Source: JAGOPY01 sp964619555 (lineage in GTDB: Bacteria; Bacteroidota; Bacteroidia; Bacteroidales; JAGOPY01). Taken from it: DNA of 64,000 nucleotides. Numbering within the stretch: position 1 is the stretch's first letter; the number at the start of each line of letters is the position of its first letter. The position numbers and the translations under genes are program-made. The notes under the pieces are model-generated. The model did no database searches. It saw nothing but the letters and a program-made list of their open reading frames with translations, and had not been told where the DNA came from. Shown here piece after piece: positions 28,874 to 38,810 of this stretch. The stretch lies in NCBI GenBank assembly GCA_964619555.1, contig CAZUDV010000005.1:186001-250000 (forward strand), in the 5' to 3' direction.

Positions 28874-31800
28874 ATGAAAAAAATTCTTACCCTTCTTGCA
28901 CTGTGCCTTTTTGTATTTCAAGGCTTTTCAACTGAATGGACCAACATCCGCAGTGAAACCCCGTCTCCCGCTCAGAAAATCCTGATCTCCTCAAACATCG
29001 AAAATTCCGTTATCCGGTTTTCCCTGGATGGATTCCTTACATCAGAAGTCAGCACGCCGGCAGGGACCTCGATCGTGATCGGCCTGGAAGAAGCGACACC
29101 ACTCCTGATCCAGGGGGCACCCGATCTGCCAAAAATGGCTGCATCGGTCATTATTCCTGATCTTGCACTTATGAAGATCGAAATACTGGAATCGAATTAC
29201 CGGGACTTTGAAGGTATTCTCATAGCACCAAGCAAGGGAAATCTGACCCGTGACATCGATCCGGCAACAATCCCCTTTGAATATGGGCCTGCTTACCAGC
29301 AAGATGCTTTTTTCCCCGGAGAACTGGCCGGCCTTAGAGAACCTCACATTGTCCGCGATTACCGCGGCCAAACGGTTATAGTCTATCCGTTCCAGTACAA
29401 TCCGGTCACCCTTACCCTGAGGGTTTATACTGATATTACGGTTCGCCTGAGCAGGGTGAACGATCTCGGGGCCAACCCGCTTATCCGCACCGCACCGATT
29501 GAATCAGTTGACGCACAATTCGACCTTTTGTACCAGAAACATTTCCTGAATGCCGGAGACAATGGATCCCGGTACACCCCGGTGGAAGAGTTCGGTAGCA
29601 TGCTTATCATTTCTTACGGGGCTTTCATGGCAGATATGCAACCTTACGTCAACTGGAAAAGGCAAATCGGCTACCCGGTCGAAATGGTGGATGTGGGCAC
29701 GATCGGCAATTCGTCCGCCATTAAAACCTTCATCGCCAATTATTACAATAACAAGGGGCTGACGTTTGTCCTGCTGGTTGGCGACGCTGCACAGGTGCCG
29801 ACATCTTCCACCTCTGCCGGAGATAGTGACAATAATTACGCTTATATAGTTGGGAACGACCATTATCCCGACCTTTTCATCGGCCGTTTCTCTGCTGAGA
29901 ACGCCTCACAGGTCCAGACCCAGGTGCAGCGGACCCTGATTTACGAGCAAAATCCTCCCACATCCATCGACTGGTTCACCAAATGCACCGGGGTGGCTTC
30001 CGATCAGGGCCCCGGCGATGACGGAGAATACGACTATCAGCATATCCGTAATATCGGCAACAATAAGCTGATCCCTTTCACCTACACCTATGCCAACGAA
30101 TTGTTCGACGGCAGCCAGGGTGGCAACGATGCTCCCGGAAATCCCACACCAGCCCTGGTAGCTACCGCTATTAATGCCGGCACTTCCATCATCAATTACA
30201 CCGGCCATGGCAGCGCTACTTCCTGGGGAAGTTCGGGATTTTCAAATGGGGATGTAAACAACCTGACCAACGACAATATGCTGCCGTTCGTATGGTCTGT
30301 CGCTTGTGTAAACGGTGACTTTGTCAACAGTACATGCTTTGCCGAAGCCTGGCTGAGGGCCTCTCACAACGGACAGCCCACCGGAGCCGTGGCATTCCTC
30401 GGATCGACGATCAACCAGTCGTGGAACCCGCCAATGTGCGGCCAGGATGAAATGAACGACGTGCTGGTCGAAACGTATGCCAATAACATTAAAAGGACGT
30501 TCGGAGCGCTTTCGATGCATGGCTGCATGCTGATGAACGATGAATACGGCAGTGGTGGGGATGAAATGACCGATACCTGGACCTGCTTCGGCGATCCGAG
30601 CCTTATGGTCCGTACGGCCGTGCCCCAAGCCTTGACCGTAACCCATGATCCTATCCTGTTCATCGGGATCGATGAGATGCAGATCATGTGTAATGCCGAC
30701 GGTGCCCGTGCAACCCTTTCCATCGACGGGACCACCCTGAGCACCGGAGTCGTTCAGAGTGGAACGGTTACCCTGGAATTTCTCGCACTCACAGCCCCCG
30801 GGAACGTCACCCTGACCATCACTGCTTTCAATTACCTGCCCTATATCGTTTCACTGGAAGTTATTCCAGCGGACGGCCCCTTCGTCGTCCTCGAATCTTA
30901 TGATATCCATGATTCAGAAGGCAATAACAATGGCCTGGCGGATTACAATGAATCCATCGACCTTGCCGTGGAATTGGAAAATGTCGGAATAGAAGATGCG
31001 GAAAACGTACAGGTCACCTTATCGACCTCCGATCCGTATGTGGTGATTACCGATTTCAGCGAGACCTATGACCTGATCCCCGCCGGAGGTTCCACTTCGA
31101 TCGAAGATGCCTTTGCATTTCATATTTCAAGCGATGTTCCTGACCAGCATTCCATCACCTTTAACCTCAGCTCTACCGATGGAGACCAGTCGTGGCAGAG
31201 CAATTTCGTGCTGAATGCCAATGCTCCTGTGCTGAGTATCAATACCATCGCCATCGATGATTCGATGCTCGGAAACAATGACGGCGAACTGGATCCCGGT
31301 GAAACGGCCGATCTGACCATAAATTACAGCAATTCAGGACATGCCACGGCTTATGATGTGGATGTTCACCTGGAAGGACATTCCGGTTTTATCGAAATTG
31401 ACAATTCATGGCAGAATTTCACGGCCATTGGCTTTTTCGGTGTATTTGAAAAGACCTTTACAGTTACCGTTGATGCAGATGCCCCGGAAGGGATCAGGGT
31501 GGATTTCGCCAATGAACTGTTGATGGGCGACAGGATGGAAGAGAAGGTCTTTAAATTGAAGATCAGTCCCAAAATTGAAGATTTTGAGACCGGTGACCTG
31601 ACGCAGTTTGCCTGGCAGAATACCGGAAACCAGCCGTGGCAGATCGTTATGCCTTACCCCTTTGAAGGATTTTACAGCCTGAAATCCGGAGCGATCACCC
31701 ATAGCCAGGTGTCGGAAATTTCCCTTGACTACCAGGTAATGACGGATGACAGCATCACCTTCTACCGGAAAGTATCGTCTGAAAGTTCAGATTATTTGCA

Positions 31801-32797
31801 GTTCTATATCAACAACCAGCTGGCAGGCCAGTGGTCAGGCACAACAGGTGGCTGGAAACGTGAAGCCGTAGCAGTGACAGCCGGAAATAAAAACTTCAAA
31901 TGGGTGTATGTGAAAAATGGCATGGGCAGTGGCGGTTCCGACTGTGCCTGGATCGATTACATCGTACTTCCGGCCCCGGTCGCCCTTACGATCTGGGCAG
32001 GACCGGATGATGAGGTCTGCACCGGGAACAGCTACCAGCTTAACGATTCCTATGGGACCGATTTTAACCAGATCGAATGGACTACAAACGGCTCCGGCTC
32101 TTTCAACAATAATACCGTCATGCATCCTGTCTATAATCCCTCGGGGGATGACGTTAACAGCGGCGAAGTGGTGCTGACCCTTAGCCTTTGGGACGAAGAA
32201 GGAACCATGGTCAGCGATGAAATGATCCTCGACTTTGCCAATGTACCAGCCAGTCCTATAACACCAGCGGGACCGGATTACGTTGACCTGGCAGTTACCT
32301 TGACTTCCGAATATACCGTTACACCGGTGGAGGACGCCGATTCGTACCAATGGTACCTGGAACCGGCCAGCGCAGGCACTGTCATTTCCTTTGATGAACA
32401 TGCCACTGTGAGCTGGAATGCCAGTTTCCTGGGCCAGGTGTCTGTCAAAGTATCATCTGTAAACAGCTGCGGTGAAAGTGCCATTTCTGCTCCGCTGGAA
32501 GTGACCGTCGATAATTCCCTGGTTACCATTACCGAACCATTGAATGAAAATACCATCATAAGAATTTATCCTAATCCCGCCTCAGATATTCTGAACCTCA
32601 ATATTTCCGGTGAAACAACGGATGTATATCGAATATCACTCTTTAATCTGCTCGGCTCAATAATTATGGAGAGAGAAGTCCGGCAGGGGCAGGGGGAAGT
32701 TCTTACTCTTGATCTATCCTCATTTCCGGAAGGAGTTTATATCCTTTCGATTATGGGCAATGAATTCCGTCATACCCAAAAATTAATTGTCCGATAA
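28874..32797 (+). CDS. C25 peptidase of classical gingipain type with T9SS CTD
   Basis: 1307 residues with signal peptide (about 1-20). The peptidase domain has the classical signatures: LFIGRFSAEN, His445 in NYTGHGSATSW, and Cys478 in WSVACVNGDF, a 33-residue spacing as in RgpB and Kgp. Arg/Lys preference cannot be settled from the sequence. Downstream are two CARDB-like domains (HDSEGNNNGLAD, GNNDGELDPGE), the MAM-like domain (IEDFETGDL start), a PKD-like domain (AGPDYVDLA start) and the CTD (IYPNPASDILNL). The next C25 gene starts 32 bp after the stop, so the two form an operon behind a good promoter. Confidence 0.92.
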   Translation: MKKILTLLALCLFVFQGFSTEWTNIRSETPSPAQKILISSNIENSVIRFSLDGFLTSEVSTPAGTSIVIGLEEATPLLIQGAPDLPKMAASVIIPDLALMKIEILESNYRDFEGILIAPSKGNLTRDIDPATIPFEYGPAYQQDAFFPGELAGLREPHIVRDYRGQTVIVYPFQYNPVTLTLRVYTDITVRLSRVNDLGANPLIRTAPIESVDAQFDLLYQKHFLNAGDNGSRYTPVEEFGSMLIISYGAFMADMQPYVNWKRQIGYPVEMVDVGTIGNSSAIKTFIANYYNNKGLTFVLLVGDAAQVPTSSTSAGDSDNNYAYIVGNDHYPDLFIGRFSAENASQVQTQVQRTLIYEQNPPTSIDWFTKCTGVASDQGPGDDGEYDYQHIRNIGNNKLIPFTYTYANELFDGSQGGNDAPGNPTPALVATAINAGTSIINYTGHGSATSWGSSGFSNGDVNNLTNDNMLPFVWSVACVNGDFVNSTCFAEAWLRASHNGQPTGAVAFLGSTINQSWNPPMCGQDEMNDVLVETYANNIKRTFGALSMHGCMLMNDEYGSGGDEMTDTWTCFGDPSLMVRTAVPQALTVTHDPILFIGIDEMQIMCNADGARATLSIDGTTLSTGVVQSGTVTLEFLALTAPGNVTLTITAFNYLPYIVSLEVIPADGPFVVLESYDIHDSEGNNNGLADYNESIDLAVELENVGIEDAENVQVTLSTSDPYVVITDFSETYDLIPAGGSTSIEDAFAFHISSDVPDQHSITFNLSSTDGDQSWQSNFVLNANAPVLSINTIAIDDSMLGNNDGELDPGETADLTINYSNSGHATAYDVDVHLEGHSGFIEIDNSWQNFTAIGFFGVFEKTFTVTVDADAPEGIRVDFANELLMGDRMEEKVFKLKISPKIEDFETGDLTQFAWQNTGNQPWQIVMPYPFEGFYSLKSGAITHSQVSEISLDYQVMTDDSITFYRKVSSESSDYLQFYINNQLAGQWSGTTGGWKREAVAVTAGNKNFKWVYVKNGMGSGGSDCAWIDYIVLPAPVALTIWAGPDDEVCTGNSYQLNDSYGTDFNQIEWTTNGSGSFNNNTVMHPVYNPSGDDVNSGEVVLTLSLWDEEGTMVSDEMILDFANVPASPITPAGPDYVDLAVTLTSEYTVTPVEDADSYQWYLEPASAGTVISFDEHATVSWNASFLGQVSVKVSSVNSCGESAISAPLEVTVDNSLVTITEPLNENTIIRIYPNPASDILNLNISGETTDVYRISLFNLLGSIIMEREVRQGQGEVLTLDLSSFPEGVYILSIMGNEFRHTQKLIVR

Positions 32798-32829
32798 CTA
32801 TTTTAATATCCATTTATAACATCCACGGA

Positions 32830-35800
32830 ATGATGAAAAATCTCACTTCCCTTCTTATATTATTACTGATCAGCAGCCAGGTCCTGAAAGCCGGTGAAAT
32901 AGAGATCCGACCGGACGGGAAAAACGAACTTACAATGCTTGAAAGCAGCTGGCAGAAAGTGGTTGTCAGACTCAGTACGGCTGAAATAAGGACCCTGCAG
33001 GTTCAAAATGGGGATAACTCCTTTACAAGGCTTATCATTCCTGCTGCTTCAAAGACCAATGAGGTCGGAAGCCCTGAATTACCGGTAAATAGGGAATTCA
33101 TCGAAGTTCCATTGAATGCTGCAGTAAGGATTGAAATCCTTCGTTCCAGTTATCAGGAATTCGACCTGTCATCTCTGGGTTTTCCTGCACCGGTCATGCC
33201 GGCACAGGCGCCAGCCCCTAAAACGGGCGAAGATATCCCTTTCGTCTATGACAGGAATGCTTACCAGGTCAATTCTTTTACGCCTGATGGACTTGCTTCC
33301 TTTGAAATGCTGGGGATGATGAGAAGTTACAGGATCGGGCGCCTGGACCTGTTCCCGGTCCGGTATAACCCGGTTACCCATACCCTGAGGGTATATGATG
33401 TCATTGAAGTCGCCGTCTGTTTTGATCATGCTGACATCAGCGCCACCATCGACCTGAAACAGAAATATGAAAATTTCTATTATTCGACGGTCGGAAAGAA
33501 TATCCTCAATTACCAGCCTGCCAGCCGGGATACAGTTGCCTCCTATCCGTTGACCTATGTCATTGTATCTGATCCGATGTTTGAAGCCCAGCTTCAACCT
33601 TTCATCGAATGGAAGACCATACAGGGTTTCAAGGTTATCGAAGCTTACACCAGTGATCCCCAGGTTGGAAGTACGACCAATACCATCAAGAACTACATAA
33701 AAAACCTCTATGACAATCCCGGTGCAGGACAACAACCTCCTTCATTCGTCCTCTTCGTGGGGGATATTCAGCAGATCCCTACCTGGAACGGCACTGCAGG
33801 CAGCCATGTTACCGACCTTTATTATTGTGAATACAACAACGACCTCTTCCCGGAGATATATTACGGAAGATTTTCGGCCCAGAATCCGACCCAGCTTCAG
33901 CCGCAGATTGATAAGACCATCCAGTATGAAAAATACACGATGCCTGATCCTTCCTTCCTGAATGAAGTGGTGATGGTAGCCGGAATGGATGCCAGCTTCG
34001 GTCAAGACTGGGCCAACGGACAGATCAATTACGGAACCGAAAACTACTTTAATTCTTCCAACGGAATTGTCTCCCATACCTATCTTTATCCGGAATCCGG
34101 AAGCCATGATAATGATATCATCCAGGATGTAAGCAACGGGGTGAGCTTCGGAAATTATACCGCTCATTGCAGTGAATCCGGATGGGGGGACCCATCCTTC
34201 ACCATTGGGGATATTGCCACTTTGCAAAACCAGGACCAGTACTGTCTGCTCATCGGAAATTGTTGTCTTTCCAGCAAGTACGATGTAGGAGAATGCTTTG
34301 CCGAAGCCATGCTGAGAGCACAGAACAAAGGTGCCGTTGCTTATATAGGCGCTTCGAATAATACTTATTGGGATGAAGATTACTATTTCGGAGTAGGAGT
34401 CGGTCCCATCACCGAAGATCCCCCTTCCTATGAAGAAACCACACTTGGCAACTATGACCGCGCGTTTCACACCCACGGCGAGCCCTGGGAAGACTGGTAT
34501 ACAGCCGCCCATCAGCACGTTTATGCAGGTAATCTGGCGGTAACCCTCGGATCCCCGGGATCTGCCACTTATTACTGGGAGGCGTACAACACCATGGGAG
34601 ATCCGTCGCTGATGGCTTATTATTCTGAACCTTCCGCCATGGCCGTAACCTACATGCCTTTAATGCCGCTTGGAACAAGCTCTTTCGAAGTGACAGCTGC
34701 CCCATATTCCTACGTGGCCATTTCCGTTGACGGAGTGCTGAAAGGCACTGCTCTTGCCGATGGCCAGGGGATTGCCATGGTCCCTCTCACCAATATGACA
34801 ACTCCTTGTATGGCCGATATTGTGGTAACTGCCCAGAATATGCAGCCTTTCTTCGGGGAAGTCATTGTTGCCAATCCGGAAGGACCGTTCATTCTTTTAA
34901 ATAATAATGAAACGGTCGAATTGTCCGGTTATGTGAACAACAAGATCGAACCAGGAGAAGTGATCGGAATCAATATCGAATTGAAAAATTATGGACAAAG
35001 TGACGGAACTGATGTTGTTGCTTCATTAAGCACAATGGATGAATACATTACGATATCTGATGGGTATGAATCCTGTAGCACCGTTCCGGCACAGTCGACC
35101 TTAGAATTTGATAATGCATTTTCGATCATTATCGATAAAAGTATTCCCGACAACCATGAAGTGGAATTTATCGTGAACATCCAGGACCCGGCCAGGGAAT
35201 CCTGGAGCTCGACCATGACCATACTCCTGACTGCTCCTGTTCTGAAACTGAACAGCCTTGTGATCAATGATACGGAAGGCGGAAACGGCAACGGCCGGCT
35301 TGACCCGGGGGAAAATGTGGAATTAACGGCTACTTTCTCCAACGCCGGACATGCCATTGCCCGGAATACAGTGGCCAACCTTTGCGCTCATTCGGGATTT
35401 ATCAGCATTGCCAATCCCGATCATACGATAGGAAATCTGGGCCTGTTCGGAGTAACACCTGTGGTGTTCAACGTGTCGGTTGACAATAAGGCCCCTAATG
35501 GCATCCTGGTGGATTTTATGGTAAATCTGACTGCCGATGGCTACCAACTGAATGAAAATCACCCGACCAAGATCGGTTTCATATGCGAAGACTTCGAATC
35601 CGGGGATTTCGATAACTTCCCTTGGAGTCAGGGGGGGAATATGCCCTGGACCATCATCAATCAGTATCCATTCGAGGGATTCTACAGCATCCGTTCCGGG
35701 GCAATCACCCACAGCCAGACCTCGGAGATTTCCTTGGATTACCATGTTATGCAGGGCGACAGTATTACCTTCTACCGCAAGGTTTCCGCAGCGACGGGCG

Positions 35801-36792
35801 ATTCACTCAAGTTCATGATCGACGGGCACGTGGCCGGGGCCTGGTCCGGTACAACCGGTGGCTGGAAACGCGCCAGTTATTATGTAAACCCCGGAAATCA
35901 CGAGTTTACCTGGGTTTATATGAAAAATTCAAATGGATCTGGAGGTACGGATGCCGCCTGGATTGACTATATTGTCCTGCCTCCAAGCCAGGCCACTACC
36001 ATCTATGCGGGCGACGATGCCCTGAACTGCGCAGGAGAAGATTTCCATTGCCAGGGACAGGCAACCAACTACCAGTCAATAACCTGGAGCACGACCGGAA
36101 CAGGTTCCTTTAACAACTCTTCCATCCTCAGCGCCATTTACACTCCCAGTGCGGAAGATCTGAATAACGGATCGGTAGGCCTGTCACTTAGCCTCATAGA
36201 TGTTGAAGGAGAAGCTTTTGCGGATGGTTTAACGCTCACTTTCATTGATATTCCCATGCAGCCGGCAATCCCTTCCGGTCCTGATTATATCCTGATTGAT
36301 ACCACCTATACCAGTGATTACACCATATCGCCGGTTGAAGGGGCATTATCCTACCATTGGATGATCTCCCCGTCTGAAGCCGGGATCCTGACCGGGGATG
36401 GCAATACTGTTACAGTGGTCTGGGAAAGGGATTATGCAGGCGCTGCCGTAATAAGTGTATCTGCCATAAATGAATGTGGAGAAGGTCCTGCCTCTGAAGG
36501 CTTTGGAATAACGGTCGATAATTCAGCCGTTGGTTTCTATGAACCGCCGGCGGTTCCATTCGTTTTGTCCGTATATCCAAATCCGGCAACGGAAATGATC
36601 CAGGTTACGGCAAGTGGTGAAGAGGTCAGCAACCTGGAGATCAGGCTTGTAGATTTGATTGGGAATGTGGTGGCACCCCCCAGGGGTTATAACCCTTGGA
36701 GGGTCCCCGTTGGACACCTCGCCCCAGGTCTATACATCCTCATCGTAACATCAGATAATCATCAGGCCACACGAAAAATCATCGTCAGATAA
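32830..36792 (+). CDS. C25 peptidase of classical gingipain type with T9SS CTD
   Basis: 1320 residues; ATG 32830 or 32833 gives a signal peptide ending about residue 21. Peptidase domain: IYYGRFSAQN, His446 in NYTAHCSESGW and Cys479 in IGNCCLSSKYD, where the NCC pair matches the RgpB-type active site. The residue after the catalytic His is Cys instead of the usual Gly, which is unusual. Two CARDB-like domains, the MAM-like domain (CEDFESGDF start), PKD-like domain and CTD (VYPNPATEMIQV) follow. The CTD carries a short extra segment, APPRGYNPWRV, encoded by a near-perfect palindrome. Second gene of the operon with 28874; 32-bp gap. Confidence 0.9.
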   Translation: MMKNLTSLLILLLISSQVLKAGEIEIRPDGKNELTMLESSWQKVVVRLSTAEIRTLQVQNGDNSFTRLIIPAASKTNEVGSPELPVNREFIEVPLNAAVRIEILRSSYQEFDLSSLGFPAPVMPAQAPAPKTGEDIPFVYDRNAYQVNSFTPDGLASFEMLGMMRSYRIGRLDLFPVRYNPVTHTLRVYDVIEVAVCFDHADISATIDLKQKYENFYYSTVGKNILNYQPASRDTVASYPLTYVIVSDPMFEAQLQPFIEWKTIQGFKVIEAYTSDPQVGSTTNTIKNYIKNLYDNPGAGQQPPSFVLFVGDIQQIPTWNGTAGSHVTDLYYCEYNNDLFPEIYYGRFSAQNPTQLQPQIDKTIQYEKYTMPDPSFLNEVVMVAGMDASFGQDWANGQINYGTENYFNSSNGIVSHTYLYPESGSHDNDIIQDVSNGVSFGNYTAHCSESGWGDPSFTIGDIATLQNQDQYCLLIGNCCLSSKYDVGECFAEAMLRAQNKGAVAYIGASNNTYWDEDYYFGVGVGPITEDPPSYEETTLGNYDRAFHTHGEPWEDWYTAAHQHVYAGNLAVTLGSPGSATYYWEAYNTMGDPSLMAYYSEPSAMAVTYMPLMPLGTSSFEVTAAPYSYVAISVDGVLKGTALADGQGIAMVPLTNMTTPCMADIVVTAQNMQPFFGEVIVANPEGPFILLNNNETVELSGYVNNKIEPGEVIGINIELKNYGQSDGTDVVASLSTMDEYITISDGYESCSTVPAQSTLEFDNAFSIIIDKSIPDNHEVEFIVNIQDPARESWSSTMTILLTAPVLKLNSLVINDTEGGNGNGRLDPGENVELTATFSNAGHAIARNTVANLCAHSGFISIANPDHTIGNLGLFGVTPVVFNVSVDNKAPNGILVDFMVNLTADGYQLNENHPTKIGFICEDFESGDFDNFPWSQGGNMPWTIINQYPFEGFYSIRSGAITHSQTSEISLDYHVMQGDSITFYRKVSAATGDSLKFMIDGHVAGAWSGTTGGWKRASYYVNPGNHEFTWVYMKNSNGSGGTDAAWIDYIVLPPSQATTIYAGDDALNCAGEDFHCQGQATNYQSITWSTTGTGSFNNSSILSAIYTPSAEDLNNGSVGLSLSLIDVEGEAFADGLTLTFIDIPMQPAIPSGPDYILIDTTYTSDYTISPVEGALSYHWMISPSEAGILTGDGNTVTVVWERDYAGAAVISVSAINECGEGPASEGFGITVDNSAVGFYEPPAVPFVLSVYPNPATEMIQVTASGEEVSNLEIRLVDLIGNVVAPPRGYNPWRVPVGHLAPGLYILIVTSDNHQATRKIIVR
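36680..36699. repeat. 20-bp near-perfect palindrome inside the CTD of the 32830 gene
   Basis: CCAGGGGTTATAACCCTTGG is palindromic except for one G-T pair; its core GGGTTATAACCC is perfect. It encodes an in-frame surface-loop extension in the sorting domain. Confidence 0.6.
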
Positions 36793-36848
36793 TTATTGCT
36801 TAATTATTTAAATCTGATCTAAATAGTATTCTTCTTTATATTAATTTT

Positions 36849-38696
36849 ATGATCAGATTTATGAAAAAATCTTTAATTATATTCCTGATATACCAGCTTC
36901 TGGGCTTTTCCTCACAAGCCCAGGTCCTGGTGTTGGATATTTCTGAACTCGATGACATTCCTTTACAAAATCGCGTCATCCCGGATGTACAAGGTAAAGT
37001 GCTGGTCGATGTAAATGCCAGCAGAATCCCCTTCAAATCAACTGAAATGACCGAAGTGACACTTTACCCGAACTGGCCGGTGCAGAAATTCGGATCCAAT
37101 GAGCGGGGCGGGGTTTATGGCAATATGGATAATGACCCGGATATGGAGATCATTTATAATATCGGTCAGAAAACCTATGCTTTCAACCTTGATGGCACCC
37201 TGGTGGGCGGATGGCCCAGGACCCTGAATTATCCCGCAGATGGCGCCCCTTCATACGGTGACGTAGATGGGGATGGCTTCGGGGAAATCGTTGTGACCAC
37301 GCACCAGACTTCTACCTTTAGCGAAGGGACCGTTTATGCATTTGAGAAAAACGGAGCGAACGTACCGGGTTTTCCTGTTAATATGGAAGGCGGCCCCTTG
37401 CGGACACCGGTGCTCGCCGACCTGGATGATGACGGTGCGGACGAAATCATAGTGGCTGTCAGAAAATGGCCTGAAGGATTTATACATGTCTACCGGGGAA
37501 ACGGTACCATGTATCCTAATTTCCCGGTTAGGATGGAATACACTCCAGGTTCCGCCGTTGCTGTTGGGGACATCACCGGTGATGGGGTCCCTGAAATTGT
37601 GGCTGAATCCTATTACACCCTTCATGCCTTCAATACCAACGGAGTGATCCTGCCGGGTTTCCCATACTCTCCGGGAACAAACCGGGTTTTTTCCTATTCC
37701 TCCCCTGTCCTGGCGGATATCGATGGTGATGGGCTCAGGGACATCATCTGCGGGGACCATTCAATCAGCGATGGTTCCGGAGCAGTGCATGTGGTACGGT
37801 ATAATGGCACCGTTCTGGAGGGCTGGCCCCAATTTACCAGCTACTGGATCTATGGCCCGCCATCTGTTGGAGATATCGACGGCGATGGGGAACTCGACAT
37901 CGCAGTGGGCGACCAGGTGATCTCCTCCTCTTCGGTCAATAAATTATATGCATGGACTGCCGCTACCGGCATCCCTCTTCCGGGATTCCCCGTAACCGGC
38001 CTGAATGGCATCAACAGCCAGGTGATCCTCGCTGACCTTGACGGAGACGGATCGGTGGAACTGATGCTGGATGATAACACAGCAACCAATTCCATCGGTA
38101 GTTATCACGGATACAACCATGACGGTACCGCCATGGAAGGATGGCCCCTGGAAACCATGGGCTCGACCTTCTTCATCAATCCATTTGTGGCCGATATCGA
38201 TATGGACGGGATCCTGGACATCTCGGGCGGAAGTACCGACCAGCCGTCCGGCAACACCAATCTCTACCTCTGGAATGCAAATGTCATACAGGACCCTGAC
38301 CTGGCATTTCTGCCTGTTCTGCAGTATAACACCAGGCATAACGGCGTATTTGGCGATTATCTCATGGTCGAAATTGAGGAGAAGGGAAACGGGGAATCAG
38401 GAGATATTGTTGTTTGGCCAAATCCGGCCCGGGATCGGCTTTCCGTTTTAGTTCCCGCCCCATCCCCTGCCTCTGATTGGGGCACAACCGTTGCGGGGAC
38501 CGGTAATGGCCGACAATCGACAGTTTCTTTTCATATCTGTGATTTGAATGGCAGGATCCTGACGAACATTAAAGGAATCTCTTCGTTCCCGTGCACTATA
38601 GACATTTCTGAATTGAATCCGGGATTCTATCTCATCCGGATGATTGTGAACGATGGAAGTATCATGACAAGGAAATTTGTAAAGCTCAATCGGTAA
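36849..38696 (+). CDS. FG-GAP (VCBS) repeat protein with T9SS CTD
   Basis: 615 residues; ATG 36861 (residue 5) is an equally good start. Signal peptide ends near ...SSQAQ. About seven FG-GAP-type blades, each with a calcium-binding DxDxDG loop followed by a hydrophobic strand (GDVDGDGFGEIVV, ADIDGDGLRDIICGD, GDIDGDGELDIAVGD, ADLDGDGSVELML, ADIDMDGILDISG), form a beta-propeller at about 95-500. The CTD begins at VWPNPARDRLSV and then carries an extra 25-30-residue Pro/Gly/Thr-rich stretch before the next conserved strand (FHICDLNGRIL). No enzymatic motif; such proteins usually bind surfaces, integrin-like ligands or polysaccharides. 56 bp after the C25 operon. Confidence 0.85.
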   Translation: MIRFMKKSLIIFLIYQLLGFSSQAQVLVLDISELDDIPLQNRVIPDVQGKVLVDVNASRIPFKSTEMTEVTLYPNWPVQKFGSNERGGVYGNMDNDPDMEIIYNIGQKTYAFNLDGTLVGGWPRTLNYPADGAPSYGDVDGDGFGEIVVTTHQTSTFSEGTVYAFEKNGANVPGFPVNMEGGPLRTPVLADLDDDGADEIIVAVRKWPEGFIHVYRGNGTMYPNFPVRMEYTPGSAVAVGDITGDGVPEIVAESYYTLHAFNTNGVILPGFPYSPGTNRVFSYSSPVLADIDGDGLRDIICGDHSISDGSGAVHVVRYNGTVLEGWPQFTSYWIYGPPSVGDIDGDGELDIAVGDQVISSSSVNKLYAWTAATGIPLPGFPVTGLNGINSQVILADLDGDGSVELMLDDNTATNSIGSYHGYNHDGTAMEGWPLETMGSTFFINPFVADIDMDGILDISGGSTDQPSGNTNLYLWNANVIQDPDLAFLPVLQYNTRHNGVFGDYLMVEIEEKGNGESGDIVVWPNPARDRLSVLVPAPSPASDWGTTVAGTGNGRQSTVSFHICDLNGRILTNIKGISSFPCTIDISELNPGFYLIRMIVNDGSIMTRKFVKLNR

Positions 38697-38748
38697 TTAA
38701 AAATCATGACCAGTTACTGGCCGAATAAAGCCTTTAACTGTTACATGG

Positions 38749-38780
38749 TTGTTTGTAGAAAGATTTCCATCTATCTTTAA
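38749..38780 (+). promoter_or_regulatory. Promoter candidate for the C1 peptidase gene
   Basis: TTG (38749-38751), 20-bp spacer, TATCTTTAA (38772-38780), 30 bp before the ATG at 38811. The last position of the -7 element is A, not G. Confidence 0.4.
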
Positions 38781-38810
38781 TTTTAAATTCAATCCTTTTT
38801 CCCGTCTCAT

